Shown here: piece by piece, positions 16,978 through 24,659 of the stretch
Numbering within the stretch: the first letter of the stretch is position 1
Layout: every line of letters begins with the position of its first letter
Source: Candidatus Anaerobutyricum avicola
GTDB taxonomy: Bacteria > Bacillota > Clostridia > Lachnospirales > Lachnospiraceae
Assembly (NCBI GenBank): GCA_019113845.1
Contig: DXGQ01000022.1
Coordinates: 1-37,949 of the forward strand
Length of the DNA stretch: 37,949 nt
Direction of reading: 5' to 3'
Translations under genes and position numbers: made by a program
The notes under the pieces: model-generated
Told to the model about the DNA's origin: nothing
Seen by the model: the letters and a program-made list of their open reading frames with translations, nothing else
The model's database searches: none

Positions 16978-18000
16978 ATGAAAAGAAAGTGGATGATCCC
17001 CCTTCTCCTCACCCTGCTGCTGTTTTCCGGCTGCCAGAGCGCCGATTCCGCAGCGAAAAAGCAAAATGCGGCGGCCGGCACGGCGAAACAATACTCTGCC
17101 GACAGTAGCGCAGACAGCAACACTGGCGGCGCGGCCGGGCAGAGCAATGCCGACGGCAACGCAGACGACGCGACCGGGCAAAACAGCGCCGATGGCAACA
17201 CAGACGACGCGGCCGGGCAGAGCAACACCGATGGCAACGCAGACGACGCGGCCGCTGCCCCGGATCCGGACTCCCTCCCGAATGCGCTGGCCTGGTGGTG
17301 GTTTAAGCGAAATGAAGATCACGCGATACCGGAGGTTCAGCAGGAGATCGACCTGACCAGGTATGACGCCTGGTACGCGAAGACCGATGTACAAAGCGGA
17401 GAAAAGCCGGTCTTTCTCACCTTCGACTGTGGTTATGAGAATGGTTACACGCCGGGGATTCTGGATGTACTCAAAAAACATAAAGCTCCCGCCGCCTTTT
17501 TCGTGTGTAAACATTTTATCGAGGACCAGCCAGAGCTTGTGAAGCGAATGAAAAAAGAAGGGCATGTGGTGGGCAATCACACAGCCAACCATATCTGCAT
17601 GCCGGAAAATGATGAGCGGACCATCCGGGAAGAGATCGCCGGAAATGCCGATTACATGAAAGAGGCGACCGGATATGAAATGGATCCTTTCTTCCGGCCG
17701 CCAAAGGGAGAATACAGTGAACGCACGCTGCAGATCACAAAAAATATGGGGTATACCACCATTTTCTGGAGCCTTGCCTATCCGGATTACGACGTGAACA
17801 ACCAGCCGGGCGCAGACTATGTGATCGAACGCTTCGACAAGTACATACACCCGGGGGCCATCCCGCTGATCCACAATATATCAGAATCCAACGCGCAGGC
17901 TCTCGATACCGTATTAACAAACCTTGAGAAGGAAGGCTACTCCTTCCTGTCCCTCTATGAACTGACACAGGACAGTCCTTCCGGAAAGAAAACAGACTGA
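16978..18000 (+). CDS. pdaA: PdaA-like polysaccharide deacetylase lipoprotein
   Basis: The protein has 340 residues from ATG at 16978. A lipoprotein signal ends in LFSGC (C19), then a low-complexity linker with three 13-residue repeats (54-92). The NodB-type deacetylase domain shows the PdaA-type entry NALAWWWFKRNEDH (about 102-115), TFDCGYENGYTP (148-159), the metal histidines in GNHTANH (H201, H205), FFRPPKGEY, and GAIPLIHN near the end. PdaA deacetylates muramic acid before cortex delta-lactam formation in spores. The catalytic aspartate of TFD is present. An alternative ATG at 16945 would put 11 extra residues before the signal peptide. It is a lipoprotein, unlike Bacillus PdaA, so the name is by domain similarity. 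Confidence 0.85.
   Translation: MKRKWMIPLLLTLLLFSGCQSADSAAKKQNAAAGTAKQYSADSSADSNTGGAAGQSNADGNADDATGQNSADGNTDDAAGQSNTDGNADDAAAAPDPDSLPNALAWWWFKRNEDHAIPEVQQEIDLTRYDAWYAKTDVQSGEKPVFLTFDCGYENGYTPGILDVLKKHKAPAAFFVCKHFIEDQPELVKRMKKEGHVVGNHTANHICMPENDERTIREEIAGNADYMKEATGYEMDPFFRPPKGEYSERTLQITKNMGYTTIFWSLAYPDYDVNNQPGADYVIERFDKYIHPGAIPLIHNISESNAQALDTVLTNLEKEGYSFLSLYELTQDSPSGKKTD
17137..17253 (+). repeat. three tandem 39-bp repeats in the pdaA linker
   Basis: Units are 17137-17175, 17176-17214 and 17215-17253, encoding GQSNADGNADDAT, GQNSADGNTDDAA and GQSNTDGNADDAA. Exact unit length with few differences indicates recent slippage or recombination. A degenerate fourth copy precedes them. Confidence 0.9.
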
Positions 18001-18019
18001 ACCCGCATCTTAACCGCCG

Positions 18020-18124
18020 TTTCTGAAACTTCTCTTCTGTCAGCCCGACCGAAGCTTCTGAAACTCTTCTTCCGTCAGCCTGACCGAAGTTGCTGAAACT
18101 TTTTCTCTGTCAGCCTGACCGAAG
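18020..18124. repeat. three tandem 35-bp repeats between convergent genes
   Basis: Units 18020-18054, 18055-18089 and 18090-18124 share the frame CTGAAACT...GTCAGCCTGACCGAAG, differing mainly in the pyrimidine-rich middle. Each has the small inverted repeat GTCAG/CTGAC. They lie between the pdaA stop and the end of the membrane protein gene, where a terminator would be expected; none was recognised. Confidence 0.85.
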
Positions 18125-18147
18125 ACATGCGCACAACCGGGCGCCGC

Positions 18148-18819
18148 TTACGCGAAAAATTCCTGCAGCACATCCTCCAGCAGCTGCTCCTCCTCCGGGG
18201 AGACGGGAGCTTCCGTCTTTTTCTTCCTCCTGTTCTCCTCGGCATAGCGGAGAAGACGGCGGTTGTGCGCTCTCTGCGTGGCAGGGTCTTCCACTGCCTC
18301 TTTGCCGCTTATGGTGTTCTCCAGCACATTTTCCAGATAATCGTTCATATTGACGATGACCCGGTGCTTCTTTTCATTTGCCCTCAAAAATGTATCAAGA
18401 AACAGAAGACCACAGGCGGCGGTGATACCGGTGAGGTAGGATATCATCACCCGGTCCAGCGCCGCCCCGTGCTGGGAAGCTGCCAGAGCGCCGGCTGCCC
18501 CCGTTATGGCACAGCCGGCTATGGAGAGTCTCTCGAGCGTCAGCCAGAAAGAGGTTGTAAATCCCAGTATCTTCTTTCTCTGGAAGAGTCTCTCCACGAA
18601 GGTGGAAACATTGTTGACCTTCACATTCATCTCATGATAATCCTCATACCGCTTTTTCAGGGAAACGAGCCATTTCTTCTTCGTCTTTCCGATCTGTTCC
18701 GTCGCCTTTATCATGCTCCTGTACGAGATCTCCAGAACGATCCAGCTGACCACGCCAAGAAAACAACAGGTTATGAGCGCCTTCATAAAAACCGAACTAT
18801 GTATGATATATTCGAACAT
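18148..18819 (-). CDS. membrane protein of unknown function
   Basis: The protein has 223 residues. An N-terminal membrane helix (about 10-30) is followed by a basic coiled segment (about 40-80). Two hydrophobic segments lie at about 93-116 and 126-146, and the hydrophilic tail is charged and helical (about 150-223), ending in an acidic LLEDVLQEFF motif. The general shape, two helical cytoplasmic lobes around a membrane pair, recalls type II/IV secretion F-type proteins, but no motif supports that. GGAGGG lies before ATG. It has its own promoter at 18987-19015. Confidence 0.7.
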   Translation of the reverse strand: MFEYIIHSSVFMKALITCCFLGVVSWIVLEISYRSMIKATEQIGKTKKKWLVSLKKRYEDYHEMNVKVNNVSTFVERLFQRKKILGFTTSFWLTLERLSIAGCAITGAAGALAASQHGAALDRVMISYLTGITAACGLLFLDTFLRANEKKHRVIVNMNDYLENVLENTISGKEAVEDPATQRAHNRRLLRYAEENRRKKKTEAPVSPEEEQLLEDVLQEFFA

Positions 18820-18986
18820 TTTCTTCCCTCCAATACTGCCTCAGAGTACGATACCGGCTGTGCTGCCGGGCGACACTCTGTAAAATATCTTGTACATTTA
18901 CCGCAAAATCCTTTACAGACCTCTGCTTTACCGGCGGCCGCTTCCGGAAATCTTTTCCACAAAATCATCTGAATGGATTTGTCCCA

Positions 18987-19015
18987 ATTATAAGCAATGG
19001 ATTTTTCTTTGAAAA
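18987..19015 (-). promoter_or_regulatory. promoter of the membrane protein gene at 18819
   Basis: TTTTCA (19010-19015), a 17-bp spacer and TATAAT (18987-18992) on the minus strand. It leaves a leader of about 160 nt and lies just past the mtnN terminator. Confidence 0.6.
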
Positions 19016-19030
19016 GGGGGATTCGTTCGT

Positions 19031-19066
19031 AAAAAAAATCCCTTCTCCTGCAAAAAGAGAAGGGAT
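19031..19066 (-). terminator. mtnN terminator
   Basis: A perfect 10-bp stem ATCCCTTCTC/GAGAAGGGAT (19038-19066) is followed on the minus strand by a run of T (complement of 19031-19037). Confidence 0.92.
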
Positions 19067-19158
19067 GCGCGCTATTTTTCTATTATTTTTCTGTTTTCAC
19101 AAGAGACTGCCTGTCCTCCGGACGGACAGACCCGTAAATGTCTCACACATTTACCCGC

Positions 19159-19863
19159 TTATTTGCTCATCTTCAGGAACATTGCTGCCAGAAGCTTCAC
19201 CGTGTGCACGATGGCCTGCTCCTCAAATGTCTGATAGGATACCTTCGCGCTGTCGTCCGCCTTGTCGGAGATCGCGCGGATCACAACAAACGGCACGTGA
19301 TTGAGCACTGCCACCTGCGCCATCGCTGCGCCTTCCATCTCCGCGCAGTAACCGTTGAAAGTCTCCACCAGATCTTTTTTCACCTCGTTTGCGGAAATGA
19401 ACTGGTCACCGGAGACAACCCGGCCCACAAAACACTGAATCTCCGGGTTTACGATCTCGCAGGCTTCCTTTGCCATCTCCACCAGCTCCGTGTCCGCCTG
19501 GAAGACGGACGTCTCCATATCCGGGATCACGCCCCGCTCATAACCGAGACCGGTCACATCCATATCGTGCTGAATGGCGTCGCTGGAAATGACGATATCG
19601 CCCACGTTGATATCCTTGTACAGTCCGCCTGCCACGCCGGTATTGATGAGCATATCCACCTCATAGACATCCACGAGGATCTGTGTGCAGACAGCCATAT
19701 TTACCTTTCCGACGCCGCTCTTTACCACAACAGCCTGCTGATTCCAGAGAGTTCCCCGGTAAAATGTCATCCCGGCTATCGTCTTTGACTCTGCGTCCTC
19801 CATCTGATGAATGAGGGAGGAAACCTCTTCCTCCATCGCTCCTATCACACCTATACAAACCAT
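19159..19863 (-). CDS. mtnN: 5'-methylthioadenosine / S-adenosylhomocysteine nucleosidase
   Basis: This 234-residue enzyme removes adenine from methylthioadenosine and S-adenosylhomocysteine, recycling products of SAM use. Motifs are IGVIGAMEEEV at the N-terminus, KSGVGKVNMA, NTGVAGGL, SGDQFIS, the ribose-binding EMEGAA and the acid in AISDKAD. The start ATG at 19863 is eight bases after GGAGG; two further in-frame ATGs (19869, 19878) lie too close to or upstream of that site. It has a promoter at 19940-19969 and a strong terminator. Confidence 0.95.
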   Translation of the reverse strand: MVCIGVIGAMEEEVSSLIHQMEDAESKTIAGMTFYRGTLWNQQAVVVKSGVGKVNMAVCTQILVDVYEVDMLINTGVAGGLYKDINVGDIVISSDAIQHDMDVTGLGYERGVIPDMETSVFQADTELVEMAKEACEIVNPEIQCFVGRVVSGDQFISANEVKKDLVETFNGYCAEMEGAAMAQVAVLNHVPFVVIRAISDKADDSAKVSYQTFEEQAIVHTVKLLAAMFLKMSK

Positions 19864-19939
19864 ATCCATATCCTCCATCTCTGTAATGATTATCCCGGCG
19901 GAAAAGCCGGATACTGTCTTTATTGTCCGTATTTCGTTA

Positions 19940-19969
19940 AGTATAACATATTTTTTCCCTTTATGTACA
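19940..19969 (-). promoter_or_regulatory. mtnN promoter
   Basis: The minus strand has TGTACA (19964-19969), an 18-bp spacer and TATACT (19940-19945). Confidence 0.55.
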
Positions 19970-20038
19970 CCATAAAAGAAAGTGAAATTCTCGCCAAAAT
20001 CCCTTAAATATTTTGTAACATTTCGTAAAAATTCCCCC

Positions 20039-20067
20039 TGTGCATTTGTAAGAAAAGGTGCTATACT
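20039..20067 (+). promoter_or_regulatory. promoter of the TSCPD-murG unit
   Basis: TGTGCA (20039-20044), a 17-bp spacer and TATACT (20062-20067). It is divergent from the mtnN promoter. The -35 is weak. Confidence 0.5.
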
Positions 20068-20081
20068 GTTTTCACTATCAG

Positions 20082-20154
20082 GATTCGGACAGCGGTGATC
20101 CTTTGCGAGAGCCGCTTTTACAGCAACTGAAAAGCTTTTCCTTTTGTCCGGATC
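20082..20154 (+). ncRNA. structured 5' leader element of unknown class
   Basis: GATTCGGAC (20082-20090) pairs over nine positions, with one G-U, with GTCCGGATC (20146-20154). AGCGG (20091-20095), directly stacked on it, pairs with CCGCT (20112-20116). GAAAAGCTTTTC (20129-20140) forms a third arm. This makes a closed multi-branch fold between promoter and start codon. It matches no riboswitch class I recognise, and no terminator or anti-terminator alternative was found. Folding is by eye. Confidence 0.35.
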
Positions 20155-20184
20155 ACATTTTTACAGAAAAGAGGAAATATAATT

Positions 20185-20436
20185 ATGTATAGTTACAAAA
20201 CAAGAGGAACCTGTTCCAGAGAGATTCAGTTTGACATTGATAATGATATCATCAAAGAAGTGCATTTTGTCGGCGGATGCATGGGAAATACCACCGGCAT
20301 CAGCGCTCTTGTCAAGGGCAGAAATGTAGACGAGGTCATCAATACCTTAAAGGGCATCGACTGCGGCGGCAGAGGCACTTCCTGTCCGGACCAGCTTGCT
20401 CTTGCCCTGACGGCATATAAACAGCAGGTACAGTAA
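20185..20436 (+). CDS. TSCPD domain-containing protein (TIGR03905 family)
   Basis: This 83-residue protein is a stand-alone TSCPD domain, the module also found at the C-terminus of some B12-dependent ribonucleotide reductases. Visible are the conserved N-terminus [26 protein letters not shown] with a conserved cysteine, and [16 protein letters not shown] with two more cysteines, consistent with metal or thiol chemistry. RBS GAGGA precedes ATG. murG starts 22 bases downstream, so the two are co-transcribed. Function of the stand-alone family is unknown. Confidence 0.9.
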   Translation: MYSYKTRGTCSREIQFDIDNDIIKEVHFVGGCMGNTTGISALVKGRNVDEVINTLKGIDCGGRGTSCPDQLALALTAYKQQVQ

Positions 20437-20458
20437 TATTCTTCAGGAGGCATGTTGT

Positions 20459-21523
20459 ATGAAACGTATTCTTTTGACCGGCGGCGGAACTGCCGGACAC
20501 GTCACCCCAAATATGGCTTTGATCCCCGGCCTGAAGGAAGCCGGCTACGACATCCAGTACGTGGGCTCCTACAACGGGATCGAGCGGCGGTTGATCGAGG
20601 ACATGGGTATCCCGTATCACGGGATCTCTTCGGGAAAGCTTCGCCGGTATTTTGACATTAAGAATTTTTCTGACCCGTTCCGGGTGCTGAAAGGATATGC
20701 GGAGGCCTCCCGCCTCATAAAGAAACTGAAGCCGAATATCGTCTTTTCCAAGGGCGGTTTCGTGGCGGTTCCTGTCGTTCTGGCAGCGAAGAGAAGACAT
20801 GTCCCTGTCATCATTCATGAATCGGACCTGACGCCGGGTCTTGCCAACAAGCTCTGCATCCCGTCCGCCACCAAGGTCTGCTGCAACTTCCCGGAGACCC
20901 TCAAACATCTGCCGGAAGATAAGGCGGTATTGAGCGGTTCCCCGATCCGGAAAGAGCTCTTTAACGGCAGCCGGGAGGAGGGACGCCGTCTCTGCGGTTT
21001 CACCGACGACAAGCCGGTGCTCATGACCATGGGCGGCAGCCAGGGCGCCGCGGCCATCAACAAGGTTCTGCGGGAAGACCTGGACTCTCTTCTGGCACAC
21101 TTTAATATCATTCACCTGTGCGGTAAGGGAAATTATGATGCTTCCCTGGAAAATAAGTCCGGTTATAAACAGTTCGAGTACGCGAAGAAAGAGCTTCCTC
21201 ATCTGTTTGCCATCACCGACCTGATCATCTCCCGGGCAGGCGCCAACGCCATCTGCGAGCTCCTCGCCCTGAAGATACCGAACATCCTGATCCCTCTTCC
21301 GGCCTCTCAGAGCCGGGGCGACCAGCTCTTAAACGCCGCCTCCTTTGAAAAGTCCGGCTACAGCTACGTGCTGCAGGAAGAAGACATGACCGCAGACAGC
21401 CTCTTAAAGGCGGTACAGTATGTCTATGATGATCGGGAAGAGTACCGTCAGGCGCTGGCGGAGAGCAAGCTCAATGATTCCATCAAGATCATTACTGATC
21501 TGATCATTCAATATTCCAAATAA
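20459..21523 (+). CDS. murG: UDP-GlcNAc:lipid-pyrophosphoryl-MurNAc-pentapeptide GlcNAc transferase
   Basis: This 354-residue GT28 enzyme converts lipid I to lipid II on the inner face of the membrane during peptidoglycan synthesis. It shows [14 protein letters not shown] (about 5-18), the [14 protein letters not shown] segment (about 95-108), [11 protein letters not shown], the linker [21 protein letters not shown] (about 190-201), and the UDP-GlcNAc site [14 protein letters not shown] followed by [10 protein letters not shown]. Length is normal. AGGAGG lies eight bases before ATG. It is outside a division-cell-wall cluster, which is usual for this MurG subtype in Clostridia; a second copy may exist elsewhere. 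Confidence 0.95.
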   Translation: MKRILLTGGGTAGHVTPNMALIPGLKEAGYDIQYVGSYNGIERRLIEDMGIPYHGISSGKLRRYFDIKNFSDPFRVLKGYAEASRLIKKLKPNIVFSKGGFVAVPVVLAAKRRHVPVIIHESDLTPGLANKLCIPSATKVCCNFPETLKHLPEDKAVLSGSPIRKELFNGSREEGRRLCGFTDDKPVLMTMGGSQGAAAINKVLREDLDSLLAHFNIIHLCGKGNYDASLENKSGYKQFEYAKKELPHLFAITDLIISRAGANAICELLALKIPNILIPLPASQSRGDQLLNAASFEKSGYSYVLQEEDMTADSLLKAVQYVYDDREEYRQALAESKLNDSIKIITDLIIQYSK

Positions 21524-21562
21524 AAATTAAGAGGGGCTGCTGCTTCATGCATCCTGCCCCTC
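21521..21562 (-). terminator. xth terminator
   Basis: GAGGGGC (21531-21537) pairs with GCCCCTC (21556-21562). On the minus strand the stem is followed by TTAATTTTTATTT. It lies beyond the murG terminator hairpin, immediately after the murG stop. Confidence 0.75.
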
Positions 21563-21570
21563 TGCATTCA

Positions 21571-21607
21571 CCCCACGGCATCGCTTCATCTGCCGCGGGG
21601 TATTTTA
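21571..21607 (+). terminator. murG terminator
   Basis: CCCCACGGCA (21571-21580) pairs with TGCCGCGGGG (21591-21600), then TATTTTA. Together with the neighbouring hairpin it insulates two convergent genes. Confidence 0.75.
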
Positions 21608-21621
21608 CATATAGATTCCTT

Positions 21622-22377
21622 TCAGATATCAATCTCCAGCCCCACCGGACAGTGGTCAGAACCCATCACTTCTTTATAAATAAGAGCGTCCTTCATCTGC
21701 TCTTTCAGGCGGTCCGATACCACAAAGTAGTCAATTCGCCATCCGGCATTTTTTTCGCGCGCCTTAAAGCGATAAGACCACCAGGAGTACGCGTCTGTCT
21801 TATCCGGATAAAAATAACGGAAACTGTCCACAAAACCGGCAGCCAGGAGTTCAGAAAATTTATCCCGCTCTTCATCGGTAAAGCCGGCATTCTTCCGGTT
21901 GGTTTTCGGATTTTTGAGGTCAATCTCCTCATGGGCAACGTTCATATCTCCCGTCACGATCACCGGTTTGTGAGCGTCCAGTTCCTTCAGATAATCCCGG
22001 AACGCGTCCTCCCACCGCATCCGGTAAGAAAGCCTCGCCAGTTCCGACTGCGAGTTCGGCGTGTACACCGTCACAAAATAAAAGTCTTCATATTCCAGCG
22101 TGATGACCCGCCCTTCGTGGTCATGCTCATCGATACCGATGCCGAAAATCACTTCCAGCGGCTTTTTCTTTGTGAAGACGGCGGTGCCGGAGTATCCTTT
22201 GCGCTCCGCGTAGTTCCAGTAACATTCGTACCCTTCCGGGCAAAAATCAATCTGCCCCTCCTGCAGCTTCGTCTCCTGCACGCAGAAAATATCCGCGTCC
22301 ACCTCTTTAAAAAAGTCTTCAAATCCTTTCTTCATGCAGGCCCGCAGACCATTTACATTCCAGGATATTAATTTCAT
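21622..22377 (-). CDS. xth: exodeoxyribonuclease III (AP endonuclease)
   Basis: This 251-residue EEP-fold nuclease repairs abasic sites and trims 3' ends. Key segments are LISWNVNGLRA (about 3-13), FCVQETKLQEGQ with the metal glutamate, VYTPNSQSELARL (about 104-116), GDMNVAHEEIDL, DAYSWWSYR, WRIDYF and the terminal SDHCPVGLEI. All catalytic residues appear present. AGGAG precedes ATG. It is downstream of the S66 peptidase gene by 122 bp and may share its transcript. Confidence 0.96.
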   Translation of the reverse strand: MKLISWNVNGLRACMKKGFEDFFKEVDADIFCVQETKLQEGQIDFCPEGYECYWNYAERKGYSGTAVFTKKKPLEVIFGIGIDEHDHEGRVITLEYEDFYFVTVYTPNSQSELARLSYRMRWEDAFRDYLKELDAHKPVIVTGDMNVAHEEIDLKNPKTNRKNAGFTDEERDKFSELLAAGFVDSFRYFYPDKTDAYSWWSYRFKAREKNAGWRIDYFVVSDRLKEQMKDALIYKEVMGSDHCPVGLEIDI

Positions 22378-22499
22378 AATCGTTTTCTCCTATCTCTTTT
22401 ACATACCCGTTTTCCCTCTCTCACAGAATAGCATGCCTCTGTTTCACGGTTTTAAAATACGCCAGCCTCTGTTTTCCATCACACAGATTCGGCAATATA

Positions 22500-23522
22500 T
22501 TATCTGTAATCCATCCTGACAGAAATATCATTTCCCTGCACAGTCACCTGACCCACGCTTCCACACACCAGAGGCATCATCGGCGCCAGATGTCCCAGAT
22601 CCACATCCATGATGATCGGCACATTGTAATGAGCAAGAATCTGCGTTACTGCCCGGAACTGATCCATACCCATCAGCTCCTCCCCGTAGCAGAGCGGGCG
22701 GCCGATAAGGAAGCCCTTCGTATACTGAAACCAGCCCGCATGTTCCAGCTGCCACAGCGCCCGGCAGATGCTCATGACATTCAGATCACAGGACTCTATA
22801 AACCAGATGACGCCGTCTTCTCGGTATTTCTCATTAAATGCGTCCACCTTATCAAACCGGGTGCCGCAGAGGGTGACAAGGCAGTCCAGACATCCGCCCA
22901 GCAGACGTCCCTCCATCGTACAGTCCGCATCCGGAAAACGCTTTAACACCCTTTTCTCTGTCAGATTATATGGCATCAGCGGATTCTCTTCCGTTTTCAG
23001 ACTCTCCTTCTCCCAGAGAGGATAGCCGTGCACTTCCCGGCTCTCTCCGGTGAGGATCCGGTAAGCATCGTGCAGACTCTCATGCCACGGCTCCATGCCG
23101 AAGGCCGCCGCGCACGGTCCGTAGATGGAAGCCGTATCGCAGAGTGTCGTCAGAAGAAATGTAAGGTTTGTATTATCGGAGTATCCCATAAACCACTTCG
23201 GCTCCGCCTGCCGGATGCGGTCAAAATCAATGTCGTCCAGAATGGTACACATCAACTCCCCGCCGCCGCAGGATATAAGCACGTCATTTTCCGGGGAAGT
23301 ATACCAGTCGTTAAATTCCTCCGCACATTTTTCCGGTGTGTTGCTGATACCGATGCCGCTGCCCTCGTACACGTTCGGACCGCAGCTGATACGATACCCT
23401 TTTTTCATCCAGCCCTCGGCCGCATGGTCAAAGGAGGTTCTGTACGGTTCTATATTACAGCCGAACGATGGCGCGACAAAACCAATCGTGCCATTTTCCG
23501 GCAGAAACTTTCCATATCTCAT
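22500..23522 (-). CDS. S66 family peptidase (LD-carboxypeptidase / MccF-like)
   Basis: The protein has 340 residues from ATG at 23522, preceded by AAAGGAAAAGAGAG; the open frame extends further but lacks a ribosome site. S66 signatures are GTIGFVAPSFGCN at the N-terminus, DVLISCGGGELM, the nucleophile serine in FMGYSDNTNL, the glutamate in WFIESCD and the histidine in VDLGHLAPM. Members are LD-carboxypeptidases that recycle murein tetrapeptide or MccF-type immunity proteins that cleave microcin C-like toxins. The GYSDNTNLTFLL form with a long insertion is closer to MccF-like members. No microcin genes are nearby. Cytoplasmic, no signal peptide. Confidence 0.9.
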   Translation of the reverse strand: MRYGKFLPENGTIGFVAPSFGCNIEPYRTSFDHAAEGWMKKGYRISCGPNVYEGSGIGISNTPEKCAEEFNDWYTSPENDVLISCGGGELMCTILDDIDFDRIRQAEPKWFMGYSDNTNLTFLLTTLCDTASIYGPCAAAFGMEPWHESLHDAYRILTGESREVHGYPLWEKESLKTEENPLMPYNLTEKRVLKRFPDADCTMEGRLLGGCLDCLVTLCGTRFDKVDAFNEKYREDGVIWFIESCDLNVMSICRALWQLEHAGWFQYTKGFLIGRPLCYGEELMGMDQFRAVTQILAHYNVPIIMDVDLGHLAPMMPLVCGSVGQVTVQGNDISVRMDYR

Positions 23523-23622
23523 CTCTCTTTTCCTTTCTTTCCCTTGCTGTTCGTCTTCTTTTTGTTCTTGTCTGTATTCTGGTGTACGGACCGGCTCACA
23601 TTTCGCGTAATGACTGGCACGT

Positions 23623-24402
23623 TTATCCCATGATGCCGTCCACCGCGTCAAGAAATGCGGCGCGCAGCCCGGCCCGCTCCAGTGCGTTCACACCGCGGAT
23701 GGTCGTTCCCGCCGGAGAGCAGACGTTGTCCTTTAAGACGCCCGGATGTTCCCCTGTATCAAGCTGCAGCTTCGCGCTGCCGAGGATCATCTGCGACACG
23801 AGCGCGTATGCCTGCGCTCTCGGCACACCGTACTTCACACCGGCGTCTCCCAGCGCCTCGATGACCAGATCAATAAATGCCGGGCCGCAGCCGGTCAGTG
23901 TCCCGGCGATCCCCATGAGATGACTTGGAATCTCCTCCACCAGTCCCAGCGCGGAAAACATATCCATCAGCTCCGCTCTCTCCTGCTCCTCAAGGGAATT
24001 CGTCTCCTCAAACAGCAGCACGCCCTCTCCCACCATGGCGGGTGTATTCGGCATGATGAACTGCACCCGGGTACTGTCAGAAAGAAGCGGTCTGTACTTC
24101 GCGTAATCCCAGCCCGCCGCAATGGAAATCAGCGCCTTGTTTTTCAACGCCTCCCGGTACGTTTCCAGCACGCCCTCGATCTGATACGGTTTGCACGCCA
24201 TGATAACAGTGTCCGTCTTCTCCAGAAGACTGTCCGTACTCTCACAGGCCGTAAACCCGATGGCCTCCGCATTCTTTTTTAATTTATCCTGATGCGGCGC
24301 ATAAGCATAGATATCCTTTCCGCTCATTTTTCCACTTTTGATGATACCTTCCGCAATGGCCTTCGCCATATTCCCCATCCCGATAAATCCTAATGTATGC
24401 AT
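23623..24402 (-). CDS. proC: pyrroline-5-carboxylate reductase
   Basis: This 259-residue NADPH-dependent enzyme makes proline from pyrroline-5-carboxylate. It shows the Rossmann start LGFIGMGNMAKAIAEG (about 4-19), VIMACKPYQ, RVQFIMPNTPAMVGEG, and the C-terminal substrate site GTLTGCGPAFI and SPAGTTIRGVNALE. Length is slightly short but complete. GGAGGG lies seven bases before ATG, with a second AAAGGAG adjoining the start. The promoter at 24555-24583 leaves a leader of about 145 nt. Confidence 0.95.
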   Translation of the reverse strand: MHTLGFIGMGNMAKAIAEGIIKSGKMSGKDIYAYAPHQDKLKKNAEAIGFTACESTDSLLEKTDTVIMACKPYQIEGVLETYREALKNKALISIAAGWDYAKYRPLLSDSTRVQFIMPNTPAMVGEGVLLFEETNSLEEQERAELMDMFSALGLVEEIPSHLMGIAGTLTGCGPAFIDLVIEALGDAGVKYGVPRAQAYALVSQMILGSAKLQLDTGEHPGVLKDNVCSPAGTTIRGVNALERAGLRAAFLDAVDGIMG

Positions 24403-24554
24403 CTCCTTTCCCTCCTGCCCGTTTATATATTCTTTTCATCAGTTCCATCTTTTCAATGATCTGCAGACTGCTTTCCGGCAGTCCCGGTTTGCAGTGCGTC
24501 CTGTCCTTTTTGTCATGGACATAAGGGTCCCGTTCCGCACTGCTGCACACATTA

Positions 24555-24583
24555 AGTGTATCACAGAAAAAAAATTTTGTCCC
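24555..24583 (-). promoter_or_regulatory. proC promoter
   Basis: The minus strand has GGGACA (24578-24583), a 17-bp spacer and TACACT (24555-24560). Confidence 0.55.
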
Positions 24584-24588
24584 TTTTA

Positions 24589-24617
24589 TTGTAGAAAAAA
24601 TTCTTCCGTGGTATGCT
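24589..24617 (+). promoter_or_regulatory. promoter of the LRR/VWA/MoxR gene cluster
   Basis: TTGTAG (24589-24594), a 17-bp spacer and TATGCT (24612-24617), 43 bases upstream of the LRR gene start, back to back with the proC promoter. Confidence 0.65.
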
Positions 24618-24659
24618 ATAGGGCGACAACTTTCCATTTACGCGCAGGAGTTTAAAATT

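Noticed and set aside
16939-17874. Open frame antisense to pdaA with Val/Cys-rich repeats
   Set aside because: The repeats are the reverse reading of the 39-bp linker repeats; the plus-strand frame has a lipobox and all deacetylase motifs.
18020-18124. CRISPR array
   Set aside because: The 35-bp units are directly adjacent without spacers of unique sequence, and no cas genes are present. No CRISPR was seen elsewhere in the window.
18783-18968. Small Cys-containing open frame in the leader of the membrane protein gene, overlapping its start
   Set aside because: No ribosome site before its ATG and no recognisable motif; the Cys residues could be chance.
24403-24540. Coding-like stretch in the proC leader on the minus strand
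   Set aside because: It has no start codon with a ribosome site and runs out of frame into proC; best taken as untranslated leader.
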